The notes beneath the pieces are model-generated. The model was given only the letters and a program-made list of their open reading frames with translations, was not told the origin of the DNA and made no database searches. Shown here piece by piece: positions 1-13,219 of a DNA stretch of 64,000 nucleotides. The DNA lies in NCBI GenBank assembly GCA_013396525.1, contig VWYX01000758.1, positions 351,572-415,571 on the forward strand, given 5' to 3'. This DNA is from Chaetorhynchus papuensis. Taxonomy: Eukaryota > Chordata > Aves > Passeriformes > Rhipiduridae. A program made the position numbers and the translations under genes. Every line of letters starts with the position of its first letter. Positions within the stretch are counted from its first letter, which is position 1.

Positions 1-1049
1 GCAGTACCTCGATGGCTTCAGGGAGACCAAGAGCAAACACAACCACAATTGCCTATCTGTTTGAAGCAGGGTCAGGGAGGCTACAGGATAGGGAAGGGGC
101 TATTTCTTCACCAAGCTGTGCGTTCAATGGCAACATGAGCTGGCAAGAAAGGAGAGTTCAGCTGAAGCCTAGAACATGAAATTGAACAAGTGGCTTTCTA
201 ACAAAAAGCTAAAGGGGAGATTCCACAGTCTGCTTCATTGCAGCAAATGATGGTAAGCCAAGGAGAAGGGAACCAGGTTAATTTGAAATCCGGAGGGACT
301 GGATACTCTGCTGAGCTAAAATTTGTGTATTTGTTACATAGATACAGTTTTCTTGTGGGCATCTACATTTTTCAAATGTGGATGAGAATGGATGAGGACA
401 CTCTGAGGAGAGGACAGCCTTCTACAGTGTTGAAACTTTGCCCAGAATTCACATCAGCCTTCTGTTTGTTCAGAAATAACCCAGCATGTCAATCACTTAC
501 CATGGAGCCTGGCAATTGAGACAGATCACTGGGACTCAGAGGTTAGAGGGCACTAGATACAGTAACTAGCATCAGTTGAAGCAGACACTTGAGCTTCTGG
601 GGGCAATACACATCCCCTCCTTTCAGGAGGTCCACAGTTCAAGAGTACAGTTGATGTGTAATAACTCTCCCAGAATTTCTCACATATGAAAAGATTCTAG
701 CAATCTGCTGAAAACAAGGAAAAGAGCTGAGCTAACCCAAAAGGAGCTGGGTTTTATATCCCTTTCCATCCTGAGACATGGGAACATTTTCACAAGTTAG
801 CATGTTGGTGTCTCCCTGTAGCACAGCTGGGATCAATGGCAGATGGCACAGGGACTTGTCCAGAAGAAGGACTAACAAGGCATGAAAATGCCTTCCATGG
901 CCAGTGGAACTGTAGGAAAAGAGACCTCTGCGGCTGGCCACGTTAACAACTCACCAATAATATAACTAACCAATAGGAAGGTTACTGTAAATTCATCAAA
1001 TATTATTCAACCATCTGAAGAACGGCTTGACTAATGAAAAAGTTATTTA

Positions 1050-1260
1050 TTAATAATTCCAGGAGGATGATAACACATTGGAAAAAGTACAGAGAAGTGA
1101 TACTGGGCTGATTAAGAAACGAGAAAGCAGGCCTTAGAGTGAAAGACTCCAGGAGCTCAACCTGCTCAAACAGAGGTCATGTGAAGGGTTGACTTGATCA
1201 CAATCTCTCAGTGATGACATAAAACCAGAGATTTGATAACTGAAACTGGATGAATTCTGA
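1050..1260 (+). mobile_element. Old CR1-like LINE fragment
   Basis: The wording around 1,140-1,180 (a run like 'gactccaggagctcaacctg') and the following 'ttgatcacaatctctcag' resemble the sense strand of the reverse-transcriptase-distal part of avian CR1 elements. The copy is heavily mutated and its ends are not clear. It has no coding capacity. The assignment rests on remembered CR1 phrases and was not aligned. Confidence 0.5.
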
Positions 1261-1526
1261 CTAGAAAAAAACCCTGATATTTTAGTAGTGAGAGTAATTA
1301 ATCAGTTTAGGTAAGGCTTCTGGTAGATTTCTCCATTCATTTGCAATATTTAAAAAAAATTCCCCTGAAAGTCACTCTGCATTTCCAAGAAAAAGCCACT
1401 CAGTGTGATACTGCAGCCTGTGGTATGCAGGAGCTCAGACTAATGATATCACTGGCCCCTTCCTACTTTGCAATCTCTAAACCAATGAGCAAGTTACTCA
1501 AAACTGACAGCAGAATTGTATGTGGA

Positions 1527-1563
1527 CTCATTGCATCACTTAGGTTGGAAGAGACCTCAAAGA
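1527..1563 (-). mobile_element. CR1 3'-tail scrap
   Basis: The bases 'taggttggaagagacctca' match the reverse complement of the conserved CR1 3' terminus (AGGTTGGAAGGGACCT type). Only about 35 bp are recognisable, so this is a very short 5'-truncated or decayed copy. Confidence 0.5.
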
Positions 1564-3574
1564 AGGTGAGCTGCTGAACAGACGGATACACCGTTTGTCG
1601 ATGTTATTCAGCAGGCTCTAATTATGATGTTTGCAATGACTGAGGAGATCAATGCAAAGACTCCTAGTGACAACATCAACCTGAGTAAAGCACTATCTAC
1701 AAGACACACCTTCCCTCCCTTTGTTCTTCAAGGAGAAAAATCCTCTTTGCGGATGCCTTTTGCCCCTTGCTATTCCTGTCTTTCTCTGCCTTCCACCAGT
1801 GAAAGGGACTTAGTACTAACTCAGACAGGATTTGTGAGGTTTAACTCACTAATGATTGCACAGTACTTCAGGAGCCTCATTTGGGAGATTCAGTCTATTC
1901 CTGTGTGATCCCACTCACTTATTCTCTTAGACAAATGGGGGCAGGTACTTGCCTCCCTGTATCTGGCAGCTACTGCAATAACAGCTTCAAAAATAGATTT
2001 TGGCAGAGAATTAAAAAAAATTAAAGTGCCCTGACTTTAAAGGCTAGAACAAGGATTAGAAAAGGCTGCTTGATCTGGTAATTCACAGAGAGTTGGAAAG
2101 TTCCTTCAGTGATGACTGTGTATCATTCGTTGAATAGAGTCACTGCCTGAAACATTCCCAGTTCCATGTAGCTAAAAAAAAGTAAAAATGCTGCTCTTCT
2201 TGTGACCAAATGTCAAGTCACTCTTTGGATCATGGGATAATGTCATAAGGGTTTGGTCTGACTCATTTTAAGAGAGAAGATTTTCAAATCAGTGAACAAG
2301 GCAGTTCAGCATGTCAGTTCAGTCTCCACCCTGTCAGTGGATTTCACATCTAAAATCATAACAAAAGCTGCTAGAAGGGAAACAGGCCCACTGCTCAGCT
2401 GCCTCTCTTTGTGTATCTACTTGAAGCCCATCTTGCAGAGAGCTCTTAGCCTCTAGACTAAACACTATTTGGAGCTGAAATAAATATGAATGAACAATGG
2501 TTAGGATGCTCAAGTCAGCTGGTAATGTGGTTATGTGGTTGTACTGGGAGAGAAGAGGGTGAAGAGACAGAAGCCCATCTGTATGCATTCCTTTGCCAGG
2601 GGTCTGCTTTGCTGAAGTATCATCACTTCTCTCCTTTGCAAAGACCACTGACTTTTTTACACATGAGAAGATAAAAGTGTCCTTATCTCAGAGCTGCCAA
2701 GAGGTACAGACAGGGAAGTGTAACTGTCCTCACCTCCGAGATGCCAAGAGGGACACAGAAAATGAACCGCGTGAGACCACACAGGAGGACAGCCCTATGG
2801 AAGGCCCTTGACTGGAAGACCTAAACCTCAGTTCTCATGCCAGCCTACTGCTAATGGAGGGATATGATTGCACCTGCTCTCTGGAGGGGCACATTACCCT
2901 AGCTGGCTACAGCACTGGATGGGACTTTAAATATCTAAGGTTGGATGGCATCAGGTAAAGACCTCAGCCCAACCTCTTTATGCTTTGTTTTAGCTAAAAC
3001 TTCCTCCACAGAACTCATTGAAATAATGGGAAACCTCTCAAGGATGCCAGTGAGCTCAGCAGAAAGCCATGCAGCTGAAGATCCAGGCCTTGGTGGTTTC
3101 AGCTTTGTTTTGGGAGTTTTAGGCTAGATTTTCAAAACAGTGCAGCTGCTGGTACCAAACAATTGCCAGGACTGTTTCATTCCTTGTGACTGGGAATGGC
3201 TGTCATGTCATGTGGGAGAGTCAGAGGCTGGGGAGGTGCAGCATTTCCCCAGTGACCACTCTGAGCCATGTATATGGGGCCATCACACATGTTTCCAAAG
3301 GGGCTGGAGTCCTGGGTGCAAATGCACTTGAAGATGGTCTCTGTGTGTGCTGTTCCACTCTCTTGGATTTCTGGATAGCCACAGTCATACTGGAAAATTA
3401 TTAACCTTTTCTGGAGAATCCCAGCCACTCCAACCTAATTTCTGTTGATCATTCCGTCAGTTACAGGGTCCTTCTGCAACAGAGACAACATCACAGGAAG
3501 CATTGTCAATGAACAGAGCAGAGCAGGCAGCTACTCCATCCTCCCTTTTAACGAGAGACTGCAGCAGAGTTATG

Positions 3575-3620
3575 GAAGGTTACACACCCTGAGCAGAGTT
3601 GAAGGTTACACACCCTGAGC
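3575..3620 (+). repeat. 26-bp tandem duplication, two copies
   Basis: The 20-base unit starting 'gaaggttacacaccctgagc' occurs at 3,575-3,594 and again at 3,601-3,620. The intervening 'agagtt' also precedes the first copy in slightly altered form. The two 20-mers are identical, so this is a recent small duplication, probably replication slippage. Confidence 0.85.
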
Positions 3621-6600
3621 ATCCTGGACCACACTGCCAATTGCAAGTCGCTCCCTTTCTTGAGAAAAAAGTCAGAATCAAGCAAAAGGCCTTTGCTCTT
3701 TGTTGTATTTCACACTGTTTGACCTTTCTGCTCAGCAGTTCTAAGAATGAGAAAAAGAAGCCAAGATTGGCAAATGGTAGATCTCCTGAAAGGGTTAAAT
3801 GATAAATTGTATCTGACTGAATGAACCTTGAGGCCTAAATCGATTCAGTCTCTCTAAATCTTGGGATTTCATTGGGAGGGGTATAGCTGCATGTGAATGA
3901 ATGTAGTAGGGAGACATGAATGCCCCCTAAATTTCTAAGTTTACACCCAAGCATTTACAGCAGCTGGAGATGTGAGATACAATTGTGGCTGAGAAATGGG
4001 CTGGGACTCTTGTCAAGGTACCACTTAGTCACTGGTCTCAGTGTGCTGCTCTCTGAAGACAATGCGGTGCTGGGTTCTGACCTCACATGAAAAGAATGAA
4101 AAAGAAACCACCAAAAAACCCTACAGGGGATATTTCCTATAGGCAGAAGTAGAAAAAAATATGGATATTGTCCTTTTTTTGGATGAAAGTCTGAAATCCT
4201 CCGACTTTTCTATGTAAATCAATTGGTGTTTTTAATGTAATAAAAACCCCAACCCAGTGAAAAATGTTTACTCTTTTCCTCATCTTTCCTTTCTCCTCTT
4301 CCACTTTTCTCTATGCCATTACTGAAAAGGGGTTGAGAGGAAAACAGACAATAATTCTGAAGAGAGTTAAATGTTCTTCAGGGGAAAATTTTTGAACAAA
4401 AGGGCTATGAGCCCTTTCACTTCTGGACATTTGACATGTTGAGCTCCCCTCTCCATAATTTCTGCACTCTTCAGGGAAATCCATTTGCCCCTGGGGTTAA
4501 GTGCTTCAATTATTAATCCAGGTATATAATCAGGGCTGAATGCAGCCACTGTGTGACTGCTCTCTCATCATATGAGTGGGAATATTCACAGAAAGTGTAG
4601 GGAAGGTGTGGCCTCTTCATGTTCCTGTGTAACTTGGCTCCTAATTAAATTCCCTAAATGTGAGCTGAACAGCAGGAGACCTCCTGTGAGACAGGTAAGT
4701 TGCTACAGAGGGATTTCATTATTCCTACTTTCCGATTATTGCTTCATGAAAAATACTCAGTTATAAAATGTCTGGAATGGATGCTGAGCTAGATATAGAA
4801 GTGAGCTCTTTGTCAGTGTTAGATGCTTCCATAACATGCACATCACCATGCCTTTCTCATCTGGTGAGCAGTAGTTTGCAAAGTCTGGGTGAGCATGGAG
4901 GGGTTTTACCAGACATAAGTGAGATGCTACGGAAAAGTAGTCGTATGGTGTTTGAGGTTTGTCTTTGTAACTGGCTCCAGCAATCAAATACACCTCCTCC
5001 CAAGCTGTTGTTTCCTACTCTGTACATAAATCTTCAATCTACTTAGCATGAATTTTGGGTTTTGCTATGAAAGACCTTCTAGATATGAGGCATGACTGCC
5101 TAGAGAAGGCAGGCAGATAATCTTGGTTGTAGAGTTATATTTTTCAGTGTTAGCTTTCTGGGTTTGCCCTTTAAAGATATGACAGTTGTGTATAAGTGGA
5201 AGTAATTTAGCCCTGAAGGGGTGAAATTCTTTTTTAAGCTCTTCGTGTAATCTTAGATTGTTATTGCAAAAAGATCTCTAACCAGGAGGAACTGGGTCCA
5301 ATCTGATGCTGAATTAAAAATAACTAGAAATCCTGGGGCAGTCCTCTGCAGTGCCAGAGTGGTTGCCAGATGCAATTGGCATCAGATGTACGTCTAACTC
5401 AAGTGCACTTGCCTGTATTTCACCCACAGGTACTGCAGGCAGGAGGGCAGCTGGAGGGGTGTCCTGCTGGCTGTCCTGCAAGTCGAGGCTCACCAAGGCC
5501 ATCCTGTTGATGCAGAGGGTTCAGTGAGGTGCCACCCCACAACACTGGCAATTGTACAGATACAGAGTAGAAGACAGTTCCTGCCTAGAAGAGGTAAAAG
5601 GCTGCAACTGGCAGCAGAGAAGTGCAATGATTGCCTCTGGTTGTTCAGCAGCTCAGAAAACCCTTGGAATTGATTTGGCTCTGCAGACACTTTGAAAACA
5701 AATTTAATCCCATTCCAGTAAACTCTTCTGGTTTACTGCTAGCATGAAATGCTGTGACCACCATTTTCCATGGAAGCACGAGGTCACTACAGACAGTACT
5801 GGTTTATGTGAACTCTTCAATGGCCGCAACAGGGCTTCAAAATTATGCAAGAGTATTTTTGTGCTGAGGAAGAGGTGTGATCTTCAGTTATCCAGAACTA
5901 GGTCATCAGAAGCTAATGCAGGGCAAGGCTGGAAATATCAGTCCACCAGTGCTATCCCAGTATGGACTGGGTCATGTGAGCAGGCAGAATATTTGGACAG
6001 GAATTTATCTAAGGTCAGATGCTATGGGCCATGTCTTCATCATATTTACATATCTGATTTTTAGGCAACTATGCCCCTTGGACACATACTGAGGTTAGAT
6101 TAGATAGCAAGGCAACCTTAAAGATCTGGGCTAGAGTTATGAGATCAGTTACATTTAGAGAGCAACACCTAGTCTCTTACCTATCTACACAGTTGGGAAG
6201 AGCAGTTTTTCCTGTAATGGTGAGGTTAGAGTCCATGTTGTGAGAGTTGGGGGAAAAAGGAAGGTAAATAGTTTTTCTGATTCCTTTGTTTAGGATAACT
6301 TTTGGGGAAAACATGTGATTCAGTTTAGTTTTGTTTTGTAGGCAGTTCAAGAATATCTTGGTCTACATAAGATTTGGAGAAATAGCTTGTTCTTTTTCAG
6401 ACAATGACTATTTCCAGAAAGATAGCTTGAGCTACATTTACATTATTTGATCTAGCAGTTTGACATCACTGAAGAATATAACATGGGCTAAAAGGTGACT
6501 GAAGTGTACACCTATATTTACTGATGAACAAAACCCTTGCAACAGGCCACCTATGAATATTGTTCCAGTCTTTATCTTCTTAACCTAGTGGACTGCCTCC

Positions 6601-7261
6601 CCTCTGTAGGAGGGAGACTATTTCTTTATATTTGGGGATGATGGGGCAAGGCCAGATGGTCAGTGCTTATGAAATAGAAAGAGGAAAGACAGTCTCTTTG
6701 CAGGGATTGTGCAAAGGTCAAAGAACACACATTGTGCGTCATTAGGGCTTTCAAATTGCTTGTATGTTTTTAAGGAAAATGGGTCTAGGGAGACTACAGC
6801 AGAAGAAAAGGGTTTAGGGAAGTAGCCAGAGACAGTTAGGCAAGAGCCTAAGACTTCAAACAGATTTCCACATACATCCCTGCTGAACCTCATTTCTAGT
6901 ACTTGCTCCTTTATGATGATTCCTATGTTTTGAAGTATTCATCCCAGGTCTAGCTTGAACCTGAGCTAAGCAGACAGAAATGAATGGAACACTGCCCTGC
7001 TTAACTCTGTTTTTCCGCTATCCCATCAGGTGTGAACGAGTGACTGGCTTCAGAAGCACAAATGCGTGGAAAAAGGAGCGATGATGCATTCAGTGCTTGC
7101 AGCTATGAAGCCCTGGGGCCTTCTCAGCCCAATGTTCATACATCAAACATCCATCAAACCACAAGACACTGCAAATTTGTTTACCTCCTCCTCCCCAGCT
7201 CTCTGCCCTTCATAAAATCCACCAATATTCCTACTCGAAATTCCTCAGAGACACACTATTA

Positions 7262-7290
7262 CCAGACACAGACAGACAGATAGACAGACA
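7262..7290 (+). repeat. Short GACA-type tetranucleotide run
   Basis: An imperfect run of GACA/GATA units ('cagacacagacagacagata') reads across these positions. It is a short, interrupted microsatellite with no obvious relation to a gene. Confidence 0.7.
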
Positions 7291-10200
7291 TCAGTTAGTG
7301 AGGTACAGCTCATAAGTAACTCACTAAAGAGTCTGCTGGGATAAGGGAGGGAACTGCAGTGGGTGTATTGTTCCAGTCCCATCATTTCCCAAAACACTGA
7401 ATGAAAAAATAACTTGTTTATAATGCTGCATGACATCAAGGCAATGCTACATAGCTGCACTTGAGAAACAGCTTTGAACCCTGTGAACTTCCTTCAAGTG
7501 AGAAAGTCTTTAGGGAGGCCACGGGATGCAGAAAGCTGTATCCTCCTGGTTCTCTGGATCCACTTGTACACTTGAACCACCTGTTTTCTTTTCCCTTACA
7601 GCTGATCACTCTGGCTTAAAGCTAAAGATATCCCCTTGCCAAGGAGCGATGTGAGTGATACATCAATTCATTCCAGAGCAGATTTTTGACATAAAATGAA
7701 CCAAGTCCAGGCACTTGATCCATTCTCCTCCAACAAGCTATGGGAGGAAAAAAATTCATTCCCTATCTGTGTCACACCATGTTCACATTACATAACTATC
7801 CTCTCCCTTTGCCTTTACCTACCCTGCTTAAAAGTAGCGGGTGTTGCAGGTTCACAGCCTTGATTTTGATACACTCTTTCTTTTCCCTAACACCACAGCT
7901 AAGTCCTTTGTATTACACAGCAAACAATTGCACCTTGCTTTGAAGGTGCACTAGGTACACTGCCCGATTGAATTCAATGTTTCTAAGCAAGAGAGAGTCT
8001 CTGCTGACCAATTAACCTCTTGTATTTTCTTCTTTTACAGTGTAGTAAAAATGAAACCAATCCAAAATTTAGAAGGGAAAAAAAAAGTGCCGAAACAAAT
8101 GAGAACTGATCCTGCTCTACTGAGAGAAGGTCTACTTTAGAGATGTAATCTAATGCACCTCCTATCTTGTCTTTCCCCTAGGCAGCTTCTTCCAAAGAAA
8201 GGAATAATATCTCCAGCATCAGTGCGGGTGTCTTATGTCTGGGGGACTAATCACTTCCAGGACTGAGCCCTGATGACTTAAGCTGCTCTGTGTGCAAAAC
8301 TCCATGCATGGAAGGCAAAAACATTGTTTTGCTGCCCCAAAAAGGGAAGAAGGTTTCAAGGCTTGCTAAAAACAACCTCTGATCAGCTGTACGCATCTAG
8401 ACACTGTTGTCTTTGGTGTCCCAGATGGTCCCAGCTGTTGGCATAAGCACTGACAATGACATTCATTTCTTTTGCACACAAGTCCTATGCAAGCCCAATT
8501 TTTCAGCTGCCTGCTGATGGGAAGTGAAATTCACACAGAGAAAAGCTGTCCTTGAGGCCAACAGGATCCCAAAGCTTATGGAAAAATTGGGGAGGATTAG
8601 TTGTAGGATCACTTCCGGCTACTATCTAATTTTATCTGTGTGTCACTGATACCGAACGTCATTCTTTTTATTATGAGAACCCCTCGACAAACAGGGCTAA
8701 AAATAAAAAGTAAGAGCTCGGAGCTGGCACAAACTGTGCTACATGGACTCCAATTTGTATAGCAGGAACTATAATCACTCTGAGACGTGCCCAAGCCCTC
8801 GGGCATCCCACGGGATTTCAGTCACTTGTTTACAAGGTGTTTTGATTTGCAGCTGTTTGACTACTGTGGCATTTCAAGAGGGGGCGGTTTGAAAGGATGT
8901 TGTTACTTTGGATGCCGGGATTGGGAAATGGGTATTGGAAAATCACACAAGAAACAGGCGAGTGCTCTTTGTTCTTCCCCCCTTACATATGAATGACGTC
9001 GGTGCTGGGGAAAGGAGCTCCAGAACAGATCCAGAGACCAATGCTCTGGAAGGAATAAGCAGGGTACAGGTAAATCTCTGAGAACAGAGCTGTGCCCTAA
9101 CCACACCAGAGTGCCCCACATCTGATCTAGGGGGACTCAGTTCTGGAGGTAAGAAGAGAACCATCCAAACCCATTGCTTTTCCACGTTTTCTAACAAGAT
9201 TATCAGCAAATAAATGGATACTGTGCCATGGACACACCTAAGAACTAGGCTAAAGGCCATTACTAGCTCACTTCAAACAGACCAGCAGCTGAAATGGATT
9301 TAGTCACTAGCTCAAAGTGATTTAGCACTTCAGATGGCTCTTTCCATAATTCCCACTCTCCTGACCTGAACAGTTCCTCTTTCAGAACTGCATTAGGCTA
9401 ATGCCCACTTTCTTCTGGGCCCTATTGGGATAATGGATTCAGATATGCAGAAAGAATGTAAAAATCCATCTGTTATCTGGGGTGAGTGATTTGCACAATA
9501 GTGCCCATGAGTGTTTGTTTAACACTGTGGACAGCAGAACACTGCTAAGTGGTAACACGCTGAGAAAGGGAAAGCAAGAAGGGAGGAGAAACTAGCCTGG
9601 CTGTTTAAAAGCTATGTCCACCAATCCGTCTGCATTTTTTTGGCTTAGTTAGCTGTTTGCCTGTTTTTTGTGGGAAACCAGGAAGGACACGTGGAGCTTT
9701 TCCCAGGCTCCAGTGTTATTCTCCTGTTTCCAGCACTGGATTTCGTATGTGTTAATTACAGTAACTCACGTAGCAAATCTAGTGCCAAGGGGATATTTAC
9801 CTTGCAAACATTTCATCTGCTGCCCCCCTCTCCCCTTCTGTGACTTTTTCGAGCGATGACTGACTGGAGGCGCCGCCGCGTGCACTTGAAGAAGCATCGC
9901 CCTCGCCAACCTCAGACACCAGCCCTCTGCCTGAGTGCCAGAAACCTGGCTGCACTTTCTTGGCAGGGAGCAGCCATCTCCTCACTTCCTGGAGGTGAAG
10001 GAGGGCTCAGCCTAGAATATAAAGCATAAAAAGGGAAGGAATCAGTTAGATTATACCATGACAAATTTTTGTTTTTCTAGCGAGATAAAAACCCACCCTA
10101 TGTTTGATTCTGAGTGACATTGATCCGTTTGGCACCAGCATCTTCTCTGCTGGAGTCATGAGTGACTTCTCTTTAAGCAAGTACCAGAATTATCCAGGCT

Positions 10201-11483
10201 GGCATTACAGTTCATCACACTCCTTGCTTTCTTTAGGCAAAGTTGAAGGAAAAATCTGCATTTGCAGTGCACATGCCATCGAAGATCTCAAAGAACATGA
10301 CTTACCCTAGCCCACATGTCAAATCTGAATTGGAGCCAGGGTCAGAAATTCTCACTCTCTCTCCTTTCCTCCAGCCAGGATAACTTCCTCAAGGTCAGCA
10401 ATGACTGTTGCCATCAAGAACATGCGACACTGTCAACACCTTGCCACGCATACCAGTTTCAGACTCCCTGGGTTTTACCCATAGCTATTGAAAACTGTCT
10501 ACAGAAGAGGCTGCTAAAAAGAAAGTTGAAGACTGTCGAAGTCTATTCTAATCCACAGTGCCTATATTTATGCAGCCCTTGTCACAGCAGAGCAAAGAAA
10601 ATGTCACTGGAACAGTTTTCTTTTTGCCAACAGGCAAGAGGTTTAAAAAGAGGCAGTAACCTCTATTTGATGATATGTTTCTACAAATGTTTAACTTGCT
10701 ATTTCATTTAGAAATCATCTTTAATGTTGATTTATATTCCTGGCAGTGAAGTCAGGAGGTTGGCAATCCTATTCCTTTTCAGTCTGTGCTCTGACTGAGG
10801 CAATAACACAGATCAAAGAGAAGGAGCCTTACAGCGCTCACATTTTATCATCTTGAATGTTTTCAAGTTCTCACTCTGATATTCATGGGCAGATTATGTA
10901 ACTACTAGATTTATACTTCTGAAGGCCACATAGTAAAGACTGAAATGTTGTATCATTAAGAGCAAGTATTTGGAAATAATTGAATTGAATCAAGGAACAA
11001 CATCTCAAGTAAACACTTGACACAAGCAGCAATGCTTTCCTGGAGATGTCATTTTGTGCCAGTGTTTTATTGGGTCAGCCATTTGTTTTCATGCCATAGA
11101 ATATAAAATTAACTGCATGTTATTATACATTCTAAGTCTTGTTTTTCATCTAAATATGTCAAGCTGACATTTTTATTGCCTTAGTAATTGCTAAATATTC
11201 AAGGATTTGAATTCCATCAGTAACAATTTACCTAACTGATGGAAGCAGAGCAAGCCACAGACCTTCTGTGAATTTTTTAGAGGATAATATATTACAGTTC
11301 ATTATCTAAGGTGTCAGAGGAATATGAAGACTTGCCTTGGTGCCCGTCTTGAGCCTCCCTGCCCATGGCTTTTGTACAGTAACTCATGAACACTGATAGG
11401 TTTAGCTGCCTAATGACTTGGGGACTTTGACACCATAGCAGCACCCTTTTTTTATAAAAAAGAAAGGCAGGCAGAGGTTAGCA

Positions 11484-11668
11484 GATCACAGCATTATCAG
11501 GGTTGGAAAAGACCTTTAAGATTATCCAGTTCATCAACCCAGCACTATCACTGTGACCCCTAAATCACTAAATCATCTCCCTGCACCAGATACAGACACC
11601 TCTTAAACACCTCCAGGGATGGTGACTCCATCATGTCCCCTGGGCAACTTATTCCAATGCCTAAAATG
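11484..11668 (-). mobile_element. CR1 3'-end fragment, antisense
   Basis: Reading on the + strand, the segment opens with 'gggttggaaaagaccttta', passes through 'cctccagggatggtgactcc' and reaches 'cccctgggcaacttattcca'. These are hallmarks of the reverse complement of a CR1 3' region, so the element is on the - strand and 5'-truncated. It abuts a second CR1 in the opposite orientation. CR1 copies in birds are typically truncated and inactive, and this one has no open reading frame of its own. Confidence 0.88.
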
Positions 11669-11671
11669 CGT

Positions 11672-11885
11672 TGAAGGATGAGAGAACAGATTGAGAGCAG
11701 CCCTGAGGAGAAGGACTTGTGGGTGTTGGTTGATGAGAAGCTCAACGTGACCTGGCCATGTGCAGGTTGGTTGGGGCTCTGAGCAACCTGGTCTAGTGGG
11801 AAGTGTCCCTGCCCACGGCAGGGAGTTGGGACAAGATGATCTTTAAGGTTCCTTCTGACCCAAACCACTGTATGATTCCATGAAG
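11672..11885 (+). mobile_element. CR1 3'-end fragment, sense, internally deleted
   Basis: The stretch 'cagccctgaggagaaggact' followed by 'gttgatgagaagctcaacgt' is typical CR1 sense sequence. It then jumps directly, near 11,770, to 'tgagcaacctggtctagtgg' and the terminal 'gatgatctttaaggttcctt' and 'atgattccatga'. The jump skips several hundred bases that normally lie between these blocks in longer copies, so an internal deletion is likely. It lies 5'-end to 5'-end with the antisense CR1 on its left. Confidence 0.85.
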
Positions 11886-12040
11886 TGGGGCAGAACCTAG
11901 ATGTGCTGCCAGCCAGGGGGCACAGGCTGGGGGGCCATCACGGCCGGGCATGTCCCCCTCTGCACTGGCCCTGCTGCCATGAGCCACTGCCAGACACATG
12001 GACAGGCTGCCAGCGCGTGCCTGGATAGGCCTGCATGGGG

Positions 12041-12150
12041 ACATCACAGAACCACAGAATTGTTAGGGTTGGAAGGGACCTCTGGAGATCATTTAGTCCA
12101 ACCCCCCTGCCAAGGCAGGGTCATCTAGAGCAGATCACTCAGGAATGCAT
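12041..12150 (-). mobile_element. CR1 3' end running into the assembly gap
   Basis: From 'cacagaaccacagaattgtt' through 'ggttggaagggacctctgga' and 'gatcatttagtccaaccccc' this is a well-preserved reverse complement of the CR1 3' terminus. It is cut off at 12,150 where the Ns start, so its 5' extent is unknown. It is the third CR1 tail within 700 bp. Confidence 0.9.
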
Positions 12151-13149
12151 NNNNNNNNNNNNNNNNNNNNNNNNNNNNNNNNNNNNNNNNNNNNNNNNNN
12201 NNNNNNNNNNNNNNNNNNNNNNNNNNNNNNNNNNNNNNNNNNNNNNNNNNNNNNNNNNNNNNNNNNNNNNNNNNNNNNNNNNNNNNNNNNNNNNNNNNNN
12301 NNNNNNNNNNNNNNNNNNNNNNNNNNNNNNNNNNNNNNNNNNNNNNNNNNNNNNNNNNNNNNNNNNNNNNNNNNNNNNNNNNNNNNNNNNNNNNNNNNNN
12401 NNNNNNNNNNNNNNNNNNNNNNNNNNNNNNNNNNNNNNNNNNNNNNNNNNNNNNNNNNNNNNNNNNNNNNNNNNNNNNNNNNNNNNNNNNNNNNNNNNNN
12501 NNNNNNNNNNNNNNNNNNNNNNNNNNNNNNNNNNNNNNNNNNNNNNNNNNNNNNNNNNNNNNNNNNNNNNNNNNNNNNNNNNNNNNNNNNNNNNNNNNNN
12601 NNNNNNNNNNNNNNNNNNNNNNNNNNNNNNNNNNNNNNNNNNNNNNNNNNNNNNNNNNNNNNNNNNNNNNNNNNNNNNNNNNNNNNNNNNNNNNNNNNNN
12701 NNNNNNNNNNNNNNNNNNNNNNNNNNNNNNNNNNNNNNNNNNNNNNNNNNNNNNNNNNNNNNNNNNNNNNNNNNNNNNNNNNNNNNNNNNNNNNNNNNNN
12801 NNNNNNNNNNNNNNNNNNNNNNNNNNNNNNNNNNNNNNNNNNNNNNNNNNNNNNNNNNNNNNNNNNNNNNNNNNNNNNNNNNNNNNNNNNNNNNNNNNNN
12901 NNNNNNNNNNNNNNNNNNNNNNNNNNNNNNNNNNNNNNNNNNNNNNNNNNNNNNNNNNNNNNNNNNNNNNNNNNNNNNNNNNNNNNNNNNNNNNNNNNNN
13001 NNNNNNNNNNNNNNNNNNNNNNNNNNNNNNNNNNNNNNNNNNNNNNNNNNNNNNNNNNNNNNNNNNNNNNNNNNNNNNNNNNNNNNNNNNNNNNNNNNNN
13101 NNNNNNNNNNNNNNNNNNNNNNNNNNNNNNNNNNNNNNNNNNNNNNNNN
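12151..13149. other. Assembly gap (999 Ns)
   Basis: An unbroken run of N. The left flank is a CR1 3' end and the right flank is followed within 100 bp by a CpG-rich stretch. Both repeats and GC-rich promoters commonly break assemblies. The missing first coding exon and promoter of MRPL33 most likely lie here. Open frames that span the gap are artefacts of reading N as sense codons. Confidence 0.99.
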
Positions 13150-13219
13150 GATGTATGATTACTTTGAATTCAGTGAGCCGACAGAAAAATAATTGAGCCT
13201 GTTGCATGCTATGCTGTGG

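Larger units (their letters stand above)
1..11483. other. Gene-free stretch upstream of MRPL33
   Basis: I recognise no coding exon in this stretch. The open frames are short (at most about 130 codons), lie on both strands, and have no recognisable domain or consistent splice-site context. It holds an old LINE-like fragment near 1.05-1.26 kb, a short CR1 tail scrap near 1.53 kb, a 26-bp tandem duplication near 3.6 kb, a short GACA-type run near 7.27 kb, and a somewhat GC-richer block near 8.78-9.01 kb. The rest looks like ordinary unique, AT-leaning avian intergenic DNA. A non-coding RNA gene cannot be excluded from sequence alone. Confidence 0.6.

Noticed and set aside
10316..10711. 131-codon open frame on the + strand
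   Set aside because: No recognisable domain and no splice-site or promoter context. Length is within chance expectation for a window of this size.
11560..12128. Open frames of 75-102 codons on both strands
   Set aside because: They are read through CR1 3'-end fragments and the short stretch between them, and are unlike the CR1 reverse-transcriptase frame.
12035..13207. Frames of 337-385 codons spanning 12.0-13.2 kb on both strands
   Set aside because: They consist almost entirely of Ns from the assembly gap.
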